A stretch of 64,000 nt of DNA, taken from positions 1,426,001-1,490,000 of the forward strand of contig NZ_JAGINX010000001.1 in assembly GCF_017876395.1 (NCBI RefSeq), in the 5' to 3' direction. A program made the translations under genes and the position numbers. Under the pieces are notes generated by a model. That model worked only from the letters and a program-made list of their open reading frames with translations. It did not search any database and was not told the DNA's origin. This DNA comes from Nesterenkonia lacusekhoensis (GTDB lineage: Bacteria; Actinomycetota; Actinomycetes; Actinomycetales; Micrococcaceae). Of this stretch, positions 25,410 through 32,603 are shown one piece after another (within the stretch, counting starts at the first letter, position 1; each line of letters opens with the position of its first letter).

Positions 25410-26608
25410 CACTCAGCCGCGACCTCACCGGTGGGGGTCTCCTCCTGCTGGGCGGGCTGGTCCTGCTGGGCGGGCTGGTCCTCGCCGGACTCCTCCTGCA
25501 CCTCGAGGTACTCCATGAGGCCGTCCATGTTGTCGTTGCGCAGGGAGCGCCGCAGCAGCTCCATCATGGACTCGTCCTGAAGGATCACCTGGGCACCGCC
25601 GGCGGTGGTGGCCTGTTCACCGGTGGGGATGGTGAACATGTGGATGTCCTCAGAGCGCACATCCGACATCTCCAGCGCGTAACCGGCCACAGTGTCGGCG
25701 TCGAGGCCCTCATCCATGCTGAGATAGGGCACGATGCCGTTGACCACGTCCATCACCCGCTGAGGGCTCGTCAGCGTGTCGGCGGAGAGGAAACGGTCGA
25801 CGATGGCTTTGACCACCAGCTGCTGATTCTCCACGCGGATGTAGTCACCGGTGGGGAATGACTTGCGTTCGCGGACGAAGCGCAGCGCGTCGGCCCCCTC
25901 GAGCCGGATGTCTCCTTCGGGGAAGAAGGCCGGGTTGTGCTGGCCTGCGGAGAAGGATCGCGGGTTGTCGACGTAGACCCCGCCCAGCGCGGTGGTCAGA
26001 TCGCTGAAGCCGGTGAAGTCGATCGTGGCCACGTGGTCGATATGGGTGTTCAGCAGCTCCTCGACGGTGTCCACCACGAGCTCTTCGCCGCCGAAGCCCA
26101 GCGCGGTGTTGATCCGGCCCTCCCCTTCACCCGGGACATCGACCCAGAGGTCGCGCACCAGGGACATGATGTAGACCCCGGAACGGTCGGCGGGGATATG
26201 GGCCAGCATCATCGTGTCGGAGCGTTGGCCCTCGATGTCGCCGATCTGCTCGCGATAGGAGGCCTCATCGTCACCGCGGCTGTCGCTGCCCAGCAGCAGG
26301 ATGTTGATGGTGCCGTCGCTGGTCCGATGGGCGGTGTCGTCCTCCATCTGCAGTTCCAGCACATTGCGCTGATCGTCGAAAGCGCTGCGCAGCTGATACA
26401 GATAGATCCCGACGACGGCGACTGCGGCCACCACCAGGACGGCCACTGCGCTCAGCGTCCACGCCGCGACGCGACGGCGGCGACGCCTCTTCTGCTCGGG
26501 CGCCTGCCCCTCCGGGAGCGGGGCGGAGCTGTCAGGCGCGTCCGGCTGGGCACCGGGCCGCGCGCGGCGGGGCCGGTGCGGTGGCCGGGAAGGATGCTCG
26601 TCATGCAC
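25409..26608 (-). CDS. LytR-CpsA-Psr (LCP) family glycopolymer ligase
   Basis: A 399-residue membrane-anchored LCP protein. A proline/arginine-rich cytoplasmic N-terminus is followed by one transmembrane helix (about residues 48-70) and an extracellular LCP domain. GSDSRGD, QRSDTMML, SLVRDLWVDVPG and the arginine-rich RFVRERKSFPTGDYIRVENQQ stretch bind the pyrophosphate of the lipid-linked polymer. LCP enzymes transfer teichoic acid, arabinogalactan or capsule to peptidoglycan. The C-terminal tail has a tandem DQPAQQ duplication coded by an 18-bp direct repeat (25444-25479). The GTG start has a TAGCAT box 6 nt upstream. It heads an LCP-GT4-GT2 operon. Confidence 0.92.
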   Translation of the reverse strand: MHDEHPSRPPHRPRRARPGAQPDAPDSSAPLPEGQAPEQKRRRRRRVAAWTLSAVAVLVVAAVAVVGIYLYQLRSAFDDQRNVLELQMEDDTAHRTSDGTINILLLGSDSRGDDEASYREQIGDIEGQRSDTMMLAHIPADRSGVYIMSLVRDLWVDVPGEGEGRINTALGFGGEELVVDTVEELLNTHIDHVATIDFTGFSDLTTALGGVYVDNPRSFSAGQHNPAFFPEGDIRLEGADALRFVRERKSFPTGDYIRVENQQLVVKAIVDRFLSADTLTSPQRVMDVVNGIVPYLSMDEGLDADTVAGYALEMSDVRSEDIHMFTIPTGEQATTAGGAQVILQDESMMELLRRSLRNDNMDGLMEYLEVQEESGEDQPAQQDQPAQQEETPTGEVAAE

Positions 26609-26614
26609 CCATTC

Positions 26615-26620
26615 ATGCTA
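26615..26620 (-). promoter_or_regulatory. -10 box of the LCP-GT4-GT2 operon (leaderless)
   Basis: TAGCAT on the minus strand with 6 nt to the GTG at 26608. Confidence 0.4.
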
Positions 26621-26649
26621 GCCGAGGAATCTTGACAGTTAGTGAAGGG

Positions 26650-27591
26650 TCACCAGCGTCCCTGCCGTGGGCGGGGCTGGCAGCGCGGGCACCAGGAGGA
26701 CGAGCGACCCATGAAGGGGGTCCGGCGGATGAGCGTCTCCACACCGGCATCGGCGCAGCGCCTGCAGGGCTGCCCCTGCCGGCCGTAGCACTGCAGGGAC
26801 CGGTCGAAATAGCCTGAGGCGCCGTTGACATTGACATAGAGCGCATCGAAGCTGGTCCCGCCGGCAGCCAATGCGGCCTCCATCACCTCCCTGACTGCGG
26901 TGAGCAGCCGTGCCGTCTCGGCCCGGGTGATGGTCTCGGTTCGGCGGGCGAAGTGCAGTCCGGCCAGCCAGAGCGCCTCATCGGCATAGATGTTGCCCAC
27001 TCCGGAGAGCAGCTGCTGATCCAGCAGGGCGCGCTTCAGCCCCGAACGCCGCCGGCGCAGCGCCCTGAACAGCGTCTCCGCAGTCACGGCGGGCTCCAGC
27101 GGGTCAGGGGCGATGTGGGCCGCAGCCTCAGGTACTGTCCCGCTGGGGTGGGAAGCGGGAATCAGCGGGGAGATCTGCATCCCGCCGAAGATGCGCTGAT
27201 CCACAAAACGCAGCTGTGCCGGTTCGGCCCCGCTGAGGCTCAGCGTGATCTTCAGATGCTTCTGCCGGGGAGCCTCGCTGTCCTCGATGAGCACCTGGCC
27301 GCTCATCCCCAGGTGGATGAGCAGCGCGGCGCCCGCCGGCACGCCGGGTGCGGATCCGCCAGGGTCAGATCCGCCAGCCTCAACGACGTTCAGCGGGATC
27401 CAGAGGAACTTGCCGCGCCGCTGCGGGGTGCCGAGCTGGGCACCTGCCAGGCTCTCGACGAAGTGATCGGGCCCCTCGATGTGGCGGCGCAGACTGCGGG
27501 GGTCGTGCACCTCAGCGCGGCGCACGCTGCGTCCGGCAGCCCAGGTCTCGACGCCGCGGCGCACCACTTCGACTTCAGGAAGCTCTGGCAT
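26650..27591 (-). CDS. mutM: Formamidopyrimidine-DNA glycosylase
   Basis: A 313-residue base-excision repair glycosylase/AP lyase for oxidised purines. The mature N-terminus PELPEVE supplies the catalytic Pro and Glu. The helix-two-turn-helix segment LLDQQLLSGVGNIYADEALW and the C-terminal zinc finger (CRRC and CPRC pairs) are intact. It follows rnc by 13 bp, the arrangement common to actinobacteria. The chain is slightly long because of a glycine/alanine-rich insert near residue 75. Confidence 0.96.
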   Translation of the reverse strand: MPELPEVEVVRRGVETWAAGRSVRRAEVHDPRSLRRHIEGPDHFVESLAGAQLGTPQRRGKFLWIPLNVVEAGGSDPGGSAPGVPAGAALLIHLGMSGQVLIEDSEAPRQKHLKITLSLSGAEPAQLRFVDQRIFGGMQISPLIPASHPSGTVPEAAAHIAPDPLEPAVTAETLFRALRRRRSGLKRALLDQQLLSGVGNIYADEALWLAGLHFARRTETITRAETARLLTAVREVMEAALAAGGTSFDALYVNVNGASGYFDRSLQCYGRQGQPCRRCADAGVETLIRRTPFMGRSSSWCPRCQPRPRQGRW

Positions 27592-27604
27592 GGGCCTCCT
27601 CCGC

Positions 27605-28348
27605 TCAGGCGGGTGTGCCGGGTGCCCGGTCCAGGACCAGGGTGAGGATGTCGTCGCTGCCGGAGAGTCCGACCAGCTCCTCCACTGTGGCGCGGGCAGC
27701 TTCCCGCTCGGCCTCCTTCTTGGAGGGGCCGGATCCGGAGGCGTAGGAGGTTCCGCCCATCGTGAGCGTGGCCGTGTAGGACTTGTCGTGGTCGGGGCCG
27801 AAATCCTCGATCACGTAGCGGATGTCGCCGAGCTCCCGCTCCGAGGCGATCTCCTGGATGGTGGTCTTCCAGTCCTTGCCCGCAGTCATCGCCTCCTTGT
27901 CGGAGAGCAGCGGGGTGACCAGGCGCAGCACGAGCTTCCGGGCCGTCTCAAGCGAGGTGGAGAGATAGGCCGCTCCGATGAGCGCCTCCATGGTGTCGGC
28001 GAGGATGGAGTCCTTCTGCTGGCCTTTGGTTCGGCGCTCTCCGGTGCCCAAGCTGATGTGCGGGCCGATGTCCAGGCTGCGGGCGATCCGCGCCAGGGAC
28101 CGGGTGCTCACCAGCGCAGAGCGCAGCTTGGCGAGGTCGCCCTCGGGAAGGTCCGGGTAGCTCCGGTAGAGGTAATCGGTGACGGAGAATCCCAGCACGG
28201 AGTCGCCCAGAAACTCCAGGCGCTCGTTGGTGGGGATGCCGTCGTTCTCGTAGGAGTACGAGCGATGCGTCAGGGCAAGACGAAGAGTCTCGGGGGCAAT
28301 ATGCACCCCGAGACTCTTCGTCAGCTCTTCGTGTCCCTCCACGTTCAT
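27605..28348 (-). CDS. rnc: Ribonuclease III
   Basis: A 247-residue double-strand-specific endoribonuclease for rRNA and mRNA processing. The signature NERLEFLGDSVLG (about residues 41-53) holds the metal ligands, and a second acidic cluster, ADTMEALIGA, lies near residue 117. A double-stranded-RNA-binding domain follows from about residue 160 (GPSKKEAEREAA). The rpmF stop is 10 bp upstream. Operon DUF177-rpmF-rnc-mutM. Confidence 0.97.
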   Translation of the reverse strand: MNVEGHEELTKSLGVHIAPETLRLALTHRSYSYENDGIPTNERLEFLGDSVLGFSVTDYLYRSYPDLPEGDLAKLRSALVSTRSLARIARSLDIGPHISLGTGERRTKGQQKDSILADTMEALIGAAYLSTSLETARKLVLRLVTPLLSDKEAMTAGKDWKTTIQEIASERELGDIRYVIEDFGPDHDKSYTATLTMGGTSYASGSGPSKKEAEREAARATVEELVGLSGSDDILTLVLDRAPGTPA

Positions 28349-28358
28349 ACGAGGGGAC

Positions 28359-28562
28359 TCAGGCGTCGGCGACTTTGCGACCCTTGTACTCGTAGAACAG
28401 GGCGGAGCCGGCCGAATCGGTCACCAGCTTGGCCTGGTGGGGCTTGCTGTAGACCACACGGCCGTTCTCCACAGTCTTCACCAGCTTAGGGGCCTCAGCC
28501 TTCCACTGGGAACGGCGGTGACGGGTGTTGGCACGGGACTTCTTCCGCTTCGGAACAGCCAC
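28359..28562 (-). CDS. rpmF: 50S ribosomal protein L32
   Basis: 67 residues, starting (GTG) [20 protein letters not shown], the standard L32 N-terminus. The C-terminal half lacks the four zinc-ligand cysteines, so it is the cysteine-free form, which may be used irrespective of zinc supply. Second gene of the operon, 27 bp after DUF177. Confidence 0.95.
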   Translation of the reverse strand: MAVPKRKKSRANTRHRRSQWKAEAPKLVKTVENGRVVYSKPHQAKLVTDSAGSALFYEYKGRKVADA

Positions 28563-28589
28563 AGCGTCTCTCTTCTCTCTCGATGGTGG

Positions 28590-29135
28590 TCAGTTGTCTT
28601 GGTCAGTGTTCAAGTCTAGGTCCGCCAGAGCGGCCCAGCGGGGGTCGAGCTGCTCATGAGCATGCTCCGGGTCCTCCTCCATGCGGAATCCGCACTGGGA
28701 GCAGAGTCCCGGGCAGTCCTCTCGGCAGACCGGTTGGAACGGCAGCGCCGAGACCATCAGGTCCCGCAGCACCGGCTCCAGGTCGATGATGAGATCCTCA
28801 CCGATGACCCGCTCATCCTCACTGTCGGCCTCCTCCGCATCGGACTGAGCCCGATCCGGATAGACGAACAGCTGCATGACGTCCACAGTGAGCGGATAGC
28901 CGATCTCATCGAGGCAGCGCCCGCACTGTCCGGCCACCTGCGCCGAGGCGGTGCCGGTCAGCAGCACGCCCTCATGCACAGATTCAAGCCGCAGGTCGAG
29001 GTCGAGATCGCTGCCTTCCGGGAAGCCGACCAGCACCGCCGCGAAATCCGCGGGGACCGCGGCCGTCCTGTTCAGATGCTGCTGAGTGCCGGGCTTGCCC
29101 TTCAGCTCTTTCACATCCACGGAGAGCTCGGTCAT
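28590..29135 (-). CDS. DUF177/YceD family protein
   Basis: A 181-residue YceD-type protein. It carries a CGRCLDE motif mid-chain and a second cysteine set (CREDCPGLCSQCG) near the C-terminus, which look zinc-binding. The family is coupled to rpmF throughout bacteria and is linked to 23S rRNA accumulation in studied cases; its biochemical function is not settled. ATG 29135 is preferred over GTG 29144 and ATG 29141 because GGGGGAG lies 8 nt upstream of it. Confidence 0.9.
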   Translation of the reverse strand: MTELSVDVKELKGKPGTQQHLNRTAAVPADFAAVLVGFPEGSDLDLDLRLESVHEGVLLTGTASAQVAGQCGRCLDEIGYPLTVDVMQLFVYPDRAQSDAEEADSEDERVIGEDLIIDLEPVLRDLMVSALPFQPVCREDCPGLCSQCGFRMEEDPEHAHEQLDPRWAALADLDLNTDQDN

Positions 29136-29218
29136 GGCCATCACTCCCCCTTGGAACGTCGCGGTGAAACTTCTGGTGAATCTTCTTGATAGACGGCAGA
29201 CATCAAGACCGACATAAC

Positions 29219-29224
29219 AGTCTA
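29219..29224 (-). promoter_or_regulatory. -10 box upstream of the DUF177-rpmF operon
   Basis: TAGACT on the minus strand directly beside the galU stop codon. It predicts a leader of about 75 nt with a normal ribosome-binding site. Confidence 0.4.
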
Positions 29225-30151
29225 TCAGAGATCCGCCGCGAACTCCTTGAGCCAGCCGCGCAGATCTGTGCCGAGGTCTTCACGGTCCACGGCCAGGGTC
29301 ACCACAGCCTTGATGTAGGAGAGCTTATCGCCGGTGTCATAGCGGCGACCGCGGAAGATGACCGCGTGCACTCCGCCGCCCTGCTCGACCGGCTTGGAGG
29401 CCATAGCCTCCAGCGCGTCGGTCAGCTGGATCTCATCGCCCTTGCCGGGAGGAGTCTGCTCCAACTGATCGAAGATCGCCGGGTGCAGGACGTAGCGGCC
29501 GATCACGGCCAGGTTCGACGGCGCATCAGCCGGCTCGGGCTTCTCCACCATACCTCCGACCGGGACGACCTCCGCGCCGGACTCGGTGAAGCGGTCCTCA
29601 GCCTTGTCCCGGCCCCGCGCGTCGATCACGCCGTAGGCGGAGATGTTCTCCTCCGGGACCTCCATGACGGCGATGACGGAGCCGCCCAGCCGCTGCTGGG
29701 TCTCCAGCATGGTGGTCAGCAGCTCGTCGCGCGCATCGATGAGGTCATCGCCCAGGAGCACGGCGAAGGGCTCATCGCCGACGTGCTGCCGGCCGCAGAG
29801 CACAGCGTGGCCCAGGCCTTTGGCCTCACCCTGGCGGACATAGTGGATCTCGCCCAGCTCCGTGGCCTTGTTCACGGCGGCGAGCTTCTTCTCGTCCCCC
29901 TTGGCCCGCAGCGTGGCCTCCAGCGCCGGAGCAGAGTCGAAGTGATCCTCCATCGCCTTCTTGTTGCTGCCGGTGATCATCAGAATGTCATCGAGACCGG
30001 CGCCTGCCGCCTCGGCCACCACATACTGGATGGCGGGCTCGTCCACCACCGGGAGCATCTCTTTGGGCATGGCCTTGGTGGCAGGCAGGAAGCGCGTGCC
30101 GAGACCGGCCGCAGGGATGACAGCTTTGCGGATGGAAGTCGTCGAACTCAT
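29225..30151 (-). CDS. galU: UTP-glucose-1-phosphate uridylyltransferase
   Basis: A 308-residue nucleotidyltransferase making UDP-glucose. The N-terminal AVIPAAGLGTRFLPATKAMPKEM is the nucleotide-binding loop with the activating lysine, and VVDEPAIQYVVAEA and VEKPEP complete the GalU pattern. Its product feeds surface-glycan synthesis and the UDP-glucose dehydrogenase at 45.0 kb. The ATG follows a TAAGGT -10 box by 6 nt. It is separated from coaD by 26 bp but has its own predicted promoter. Confidence 0.95.
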   Translation of the reverse strand: MSSTTSIRKAVIPAAGLGTRFLPATKAMPKEMLPVVDEPAIQYVVAEAAGAGLDDILMITGSNKKAMEDHFDSAPALEATLRAKGDEKKLAAVNKATELGEIHYVRQGEAKGLGHAVLCGRQHVGDEPFAVLLGDDLIDARDELLTTMLETQQRLGGSVIAVMEVPEENISAYGVIDARGRDKAEDRFTESGAEVVPVGGMVEKPEPADAPSNLAVIGRYVLHPAIFDQLEQTPPGKGDEIQLTDALEAMASKPVEQGGGVHAVIFRGRRYDTGDKLSYIKAVVTLAVDREDLGTDLRGWLKEFAADL

Positions 30152-30157
30152 GAGGTC

Positions 30158-30163
30158 ACCTTA
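30158..30163 (-). promoter_or_regulatory. -10 box of galU (leaderless)
   Basis: TAAGGT on the minus strand with 6 nt to the ATG at 30151. Confidence 0.4.
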
Positions 30164-30177
30164 GCCCACTTGATGTT

Positions 30178-30660
30178 TCAGCCGCTGACGCCACGGTCGG
30201 TGAGGCGGCGGCACACCGCCCGCGGCACGAAGTCCGAGATGTCTCCACCCAGCGAATGGACCTCTTTGATCAGTGTGGAGGACAGATGGGTGTAATGCCC
30301 GTCGGCCGGCAGATAGACGGTCTCCAGCCCGGAGAGATGACGGTTCATCGTGGCCATCGGGCTCTCATAGGCCAGGTCCCTGCAGTCGCGCAGGCCCTTG
30401 ACCACAGCATGGATCCCCTCCGCCCGGCAGAAATCGGTCAGCAGGCCCTCGCCCAGCGGTTTGACGGTGACGCCGCGGACATAGGAGAAGGTCTCGCGGG
30501 TCATCTCGATCCGCTCGTCGAGGCTGAACAGCGGCGTCTTGTGCATATTCGCAGAGACGGCCACGACCACCTCGTCGAAGAGGTTGGTGGCACGGGCGAT
30601 GATCTCGACATGGCCGTTGTGCAGCGGGTCGAAGGATCCGGGACAGACTGCGGACTGCAT
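30178..30660 (-). CDS. coaD: Phosphopantetheine adenylyltransferase
   Basis: A 160-residue enzyme of coenzyme A synthesis that transfers AMP to 4'-phosphopantetheine. The HxGH motif is H14-N-G-H17 within CPGSFDPLHNGH, and the C-terminal YTHLSSTLIKE corresponds to the ISSTxxR/K block. Normal length. ATG 30660 follows a TAGTGT box by 7 nt; longer in-frame starts upstream run into the divergent aminotransferase gene. Confidence 0.96.
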   Translation of the reverse strand: MQSAVCPGSFDPLHNGHVEIIARATNLFDEVVVAVSANMHKTPLFSLDERIEMTRETFSYVRGVTVKPLGEGLLTDFCRAEGIHAVVKGLRDCRDLAYESPMATMNRHLSGLETVYLPADGHYTHLSSTLIKEVHSLGGDISDFVPRAVCRRLTDRGVSG

Positions 30661-30667
30661 GAGTCCG

Positions 30668-30677
30668 ACACTACTAT
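30668..30677. promoter_or_regulatory. Overlapping divergent -10 boxes of coaD and the aminotransferase
   Basis: TAGTGT on the minus strand (30673-30668) lies 7 nt from the coaD ATG. TACTAT on the plus strand (30672-30677) lies 7 nt from the aminotransferase ATG at 30685. The two boxes share 2 bp, so both promoters cannot be occupied at once. Confidence 0.45.
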
Positions 30678-30684
30678 GAACGCC

Positions 30685-32019
30685 ATGCTCCCGAAGTCTC
30701 CGCAGGACCACATGACCCCTGCCCCCGCCGCACGGCCCGCCGCCGATCCGCTGTCGCTGCCCTCCCCCTGGGCTCGTTCCGCCGCCGGGGCCAACACCTT
30801 CGACCACGACGCCGACACGGTGCTCCCCACCATCTACGAGCGCACCACCGCGGCCGCCCTCGCCCACGAGGCGGTCAATCTGGGGCAGGGCTTCCCGGAC
30901 CAGGAGGGGCCGGAGTGGCTGCGCCAGGCCGCGGCACAGGCGCTTACCGATCCGACGTCGGGACCGTCCAACCAGTACGCCCCAGGCCTGGGCCTGCCGG
31001 TGCTGCGCGAGGCTGTGGCCGAGGACCACCTGCGACGGGGCGGAGTCAGCCTGGATCCGTCATCTGAAGTCATGATCACCACGGGAGCCACGGAGGCCAT
31101 CGCCGCCAGCATCCTGGCCTTCGCCTCCCCGGGCAGCCAGGTGCTGACCTTCGAGCCTCATTACGACTCCTACGGGGCGATGGCCGCCCTGGCCGGCGCG
31201 GAGCTGGTGGGCGTGCCGCTGCGCGGGCCCGAGTTCCGCCCGGATATGGACGCCCTGGAGGCCGCGGTGACCGAGCAGACCTCGATGCTGCTGCTGAACA
31301 CTCCCCACAACCCCACCGGCACCGTCTTCACCGAGCAGGAGCTCCGCAGGGCGGTGGAGATCGCTCGACGCCACGACCTGGTCATCATGTGCGACGAGGT
31401 CTACGAGCAGCTGGTGCTGACCGGCCCCGAGGGCGAGGCGGCACCCCAGCCGCACCGTTCGGTGCTCTCTGTCCCGGGCGCCGCCGAGGTGGCCGTAGCC
31501 ATCGGCTCAGCCGGAAAGTCCTTCTCCGTCACCGGATGGAAGGTCGGATGGCTCTGCGGCTCGGCCGAGCTGGTGAACCGCATCCGCGGGGTCAAGCAGT
31601 TCCTGACCTTCTCCTCGGGCCCGGCCTTCCAGTGGGCCGTGGCCCAGGGCCTGCAGGATGACCGAGGATTCTTCGCCGAGAACGCCGCCTCGCTCTCCGC
31701 AGCCCGGGATCTGCTGCACAGCGGCCTGCAGAGCGCAGGGCTGCGCCCCAACCGGGCGGCGTCGGGGTATTTCCTGCTGGCTGACATCTCCGAGATCACC
31801 GCACTCGACGACGTCGCCTTCTGCCGCCTGCTGGCCGAAGAGGTGGGGGTGGCCGCCATCCCGGTCTCCTCGCTGACCATCCGGCACCGCGCCGAGCATC
31901 GAGACCCCGCAGAGGGCGATCCGCTGCAGAAGCTGGTGCGCTTCGCCTTCTGCAAGCGCCTGAGCACTCTGGAGGAGGGCATCGACCGGATGGTCTCCCG
32001 CCTGCCTGCGCTGCTCTGA
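30685..32019 (+). CDS. PLP-dependent class I/II aminotransferase
   Basis: A 444-residue fold-type I aminotransferase. NTPHNPTGTVF holds the PLP-contacting Asn, and GSAGKSFSVTGWKVGW contains the Schiff-base lysine (K278). DEVYEQL and the C-terminal arginine region also fit. The pattern resembles methionine/kynurenine aminotransferases and actinobacterial DapC-like enzymes; the amino donor is not decidable. ATG 30685 follows TACTAT by 7 nt; ATG 30676 is an in-frame alternative. It is convergent with rsmD, 11 bp apart. Confidence 0.88.
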   Translation: MLPKSPQDHMTPAPAARPAADPLSLPSPWARSAAGANTFDHDADTVLPTIYERTTAAALAHEAVNLGQGFPDQEGPEWLRQAAAQALTDPTSGPSNQYAPGLGLPVLREAVAEDHLRRGGVSLDPSSEVMITTGATEAIAASILAFASPGSQVLTFEPHYDSYGAMAALAGAELVGVPLRGPEFRPDMDALEAAVTEQTSMLLLNTPHNPTGTVFTEQELRRAVEIARRHDLVIMCDEVYEQLVLTGPEGEAAPQPHRSVLSVPGAAEVAVAIGSAGKSFSVTGWKVGWLCGSAELVNRIRGVKQFLTFSSGPAFQWAVAQGLQDDRGFFAENAASLSAARDLLHSGLQSAGLRPNRAASGYFLLADISEITALDDVAFCRLLAEEVGVAAIPVSSLTIRHRAEHRDPAEGDPLQKLVRFAFCKRLSTLEEGIDRMVSRLPALL

Positions 32020-32031
32020 GCCGTACGGCTC
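32018..32031. other. 14-bp palindrome spanning the two convergent stop codons
   Basis: GAGCCGTACGGCTC is a perfect palindrome that overlaps the end of the aminotransferase stop (TGA) and the last base of the rsmD stop (TAG). It may be a minimal bidirectional terminator; no T-run follows. Confidence 0.35.
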
Positions 32032-32579
32032 TAGGCCGGTTCTGCCAGCCAGATGTGGGTGCTGCCGTACTTCTTGTCCTGGAACCGGACCAGGCCTTCG
32101 GGCCAGGTGGGCTCCGGGCTGTGCTCATCGCGTTCGACGACGACGGTGGCCGCCTCATGCAGCTGCGGCAGCGCTGCGGCCAAAACATCGGCCAGGACCT
32201 GCTCCGTCAGCTGATACGGAGGATCCAGGAAGAGCAGCTCGACGGGCGGGCCCTGCCGGGCCTTGAGGTGACGCAGAGCATCGGCCTTATGGACTGTGGC
32301 TGCCGAACCGAAGAGCGCCGCGTTGCGGCTCAGCGTCCGATGAGCCGCCTCCGCCTTGTCCACCAGCTCAACAGAGGCCGCTCCGCGGCTCAGCGCCTCG
32401 AAGCCCAGAGCCCCGGACCCGGCGAAGAGATCCACGACCACCGCATCGATCAGCGCGTCATAGCCCGCCAGCCGCGAGAACAGCGACTCTTTGACCCGGT
32501 CACTGGTCGGCCGCGTGGCGTCTGTGGGCACTGCGTGCAGCCGGCGGCCCTTATGCGTTCCGGCGATGATCCTGGACAT
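32031..32579 (-). CDS. rsmD: 16S rRNA (guanine-966-N2)-methyltransferase
   Basis: A 182-residue SAM methyltransferase. The N-terminus MSRIIAGTHKGRRL and TRPTSDRVKESLFS are characteristic of RsmD. The SAM motif is DLFAGSGALG (about residue 50) and the catalytic motif is DPPY. It has GGAGGAGG upstream and lies 24 bp after recG, as in most actinobacteria. Confidence 0.95.
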   Translation of the reverse strand: MSRIIAGTHKGRRLHAVPTDATRPTSDRVKESLFSRLAGYDALIDAVVVDLFAGSGALGFEALSRGAASVELVDKAEAAHRTLSRNAALFGSAATVHKADALRHLKARQGPPVELLFLDPPYQLTEQVLADVLAAALPQLHEAATVVVERDEHSPEPTWPEGLVRFQDKKYGSTHIWLAEPA

Positions 32580-32603
32580 CAGTCCTCCTCCGCTTCTGTG
32601 GCC

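Noticed and set aside
26632-26637. Perfect TTGACA on the plus strand between mutM and the LCP gene
   Set aside because: No matching -10 and no plus-strand gene follows; it lies where both neighbours are on the minus strand.
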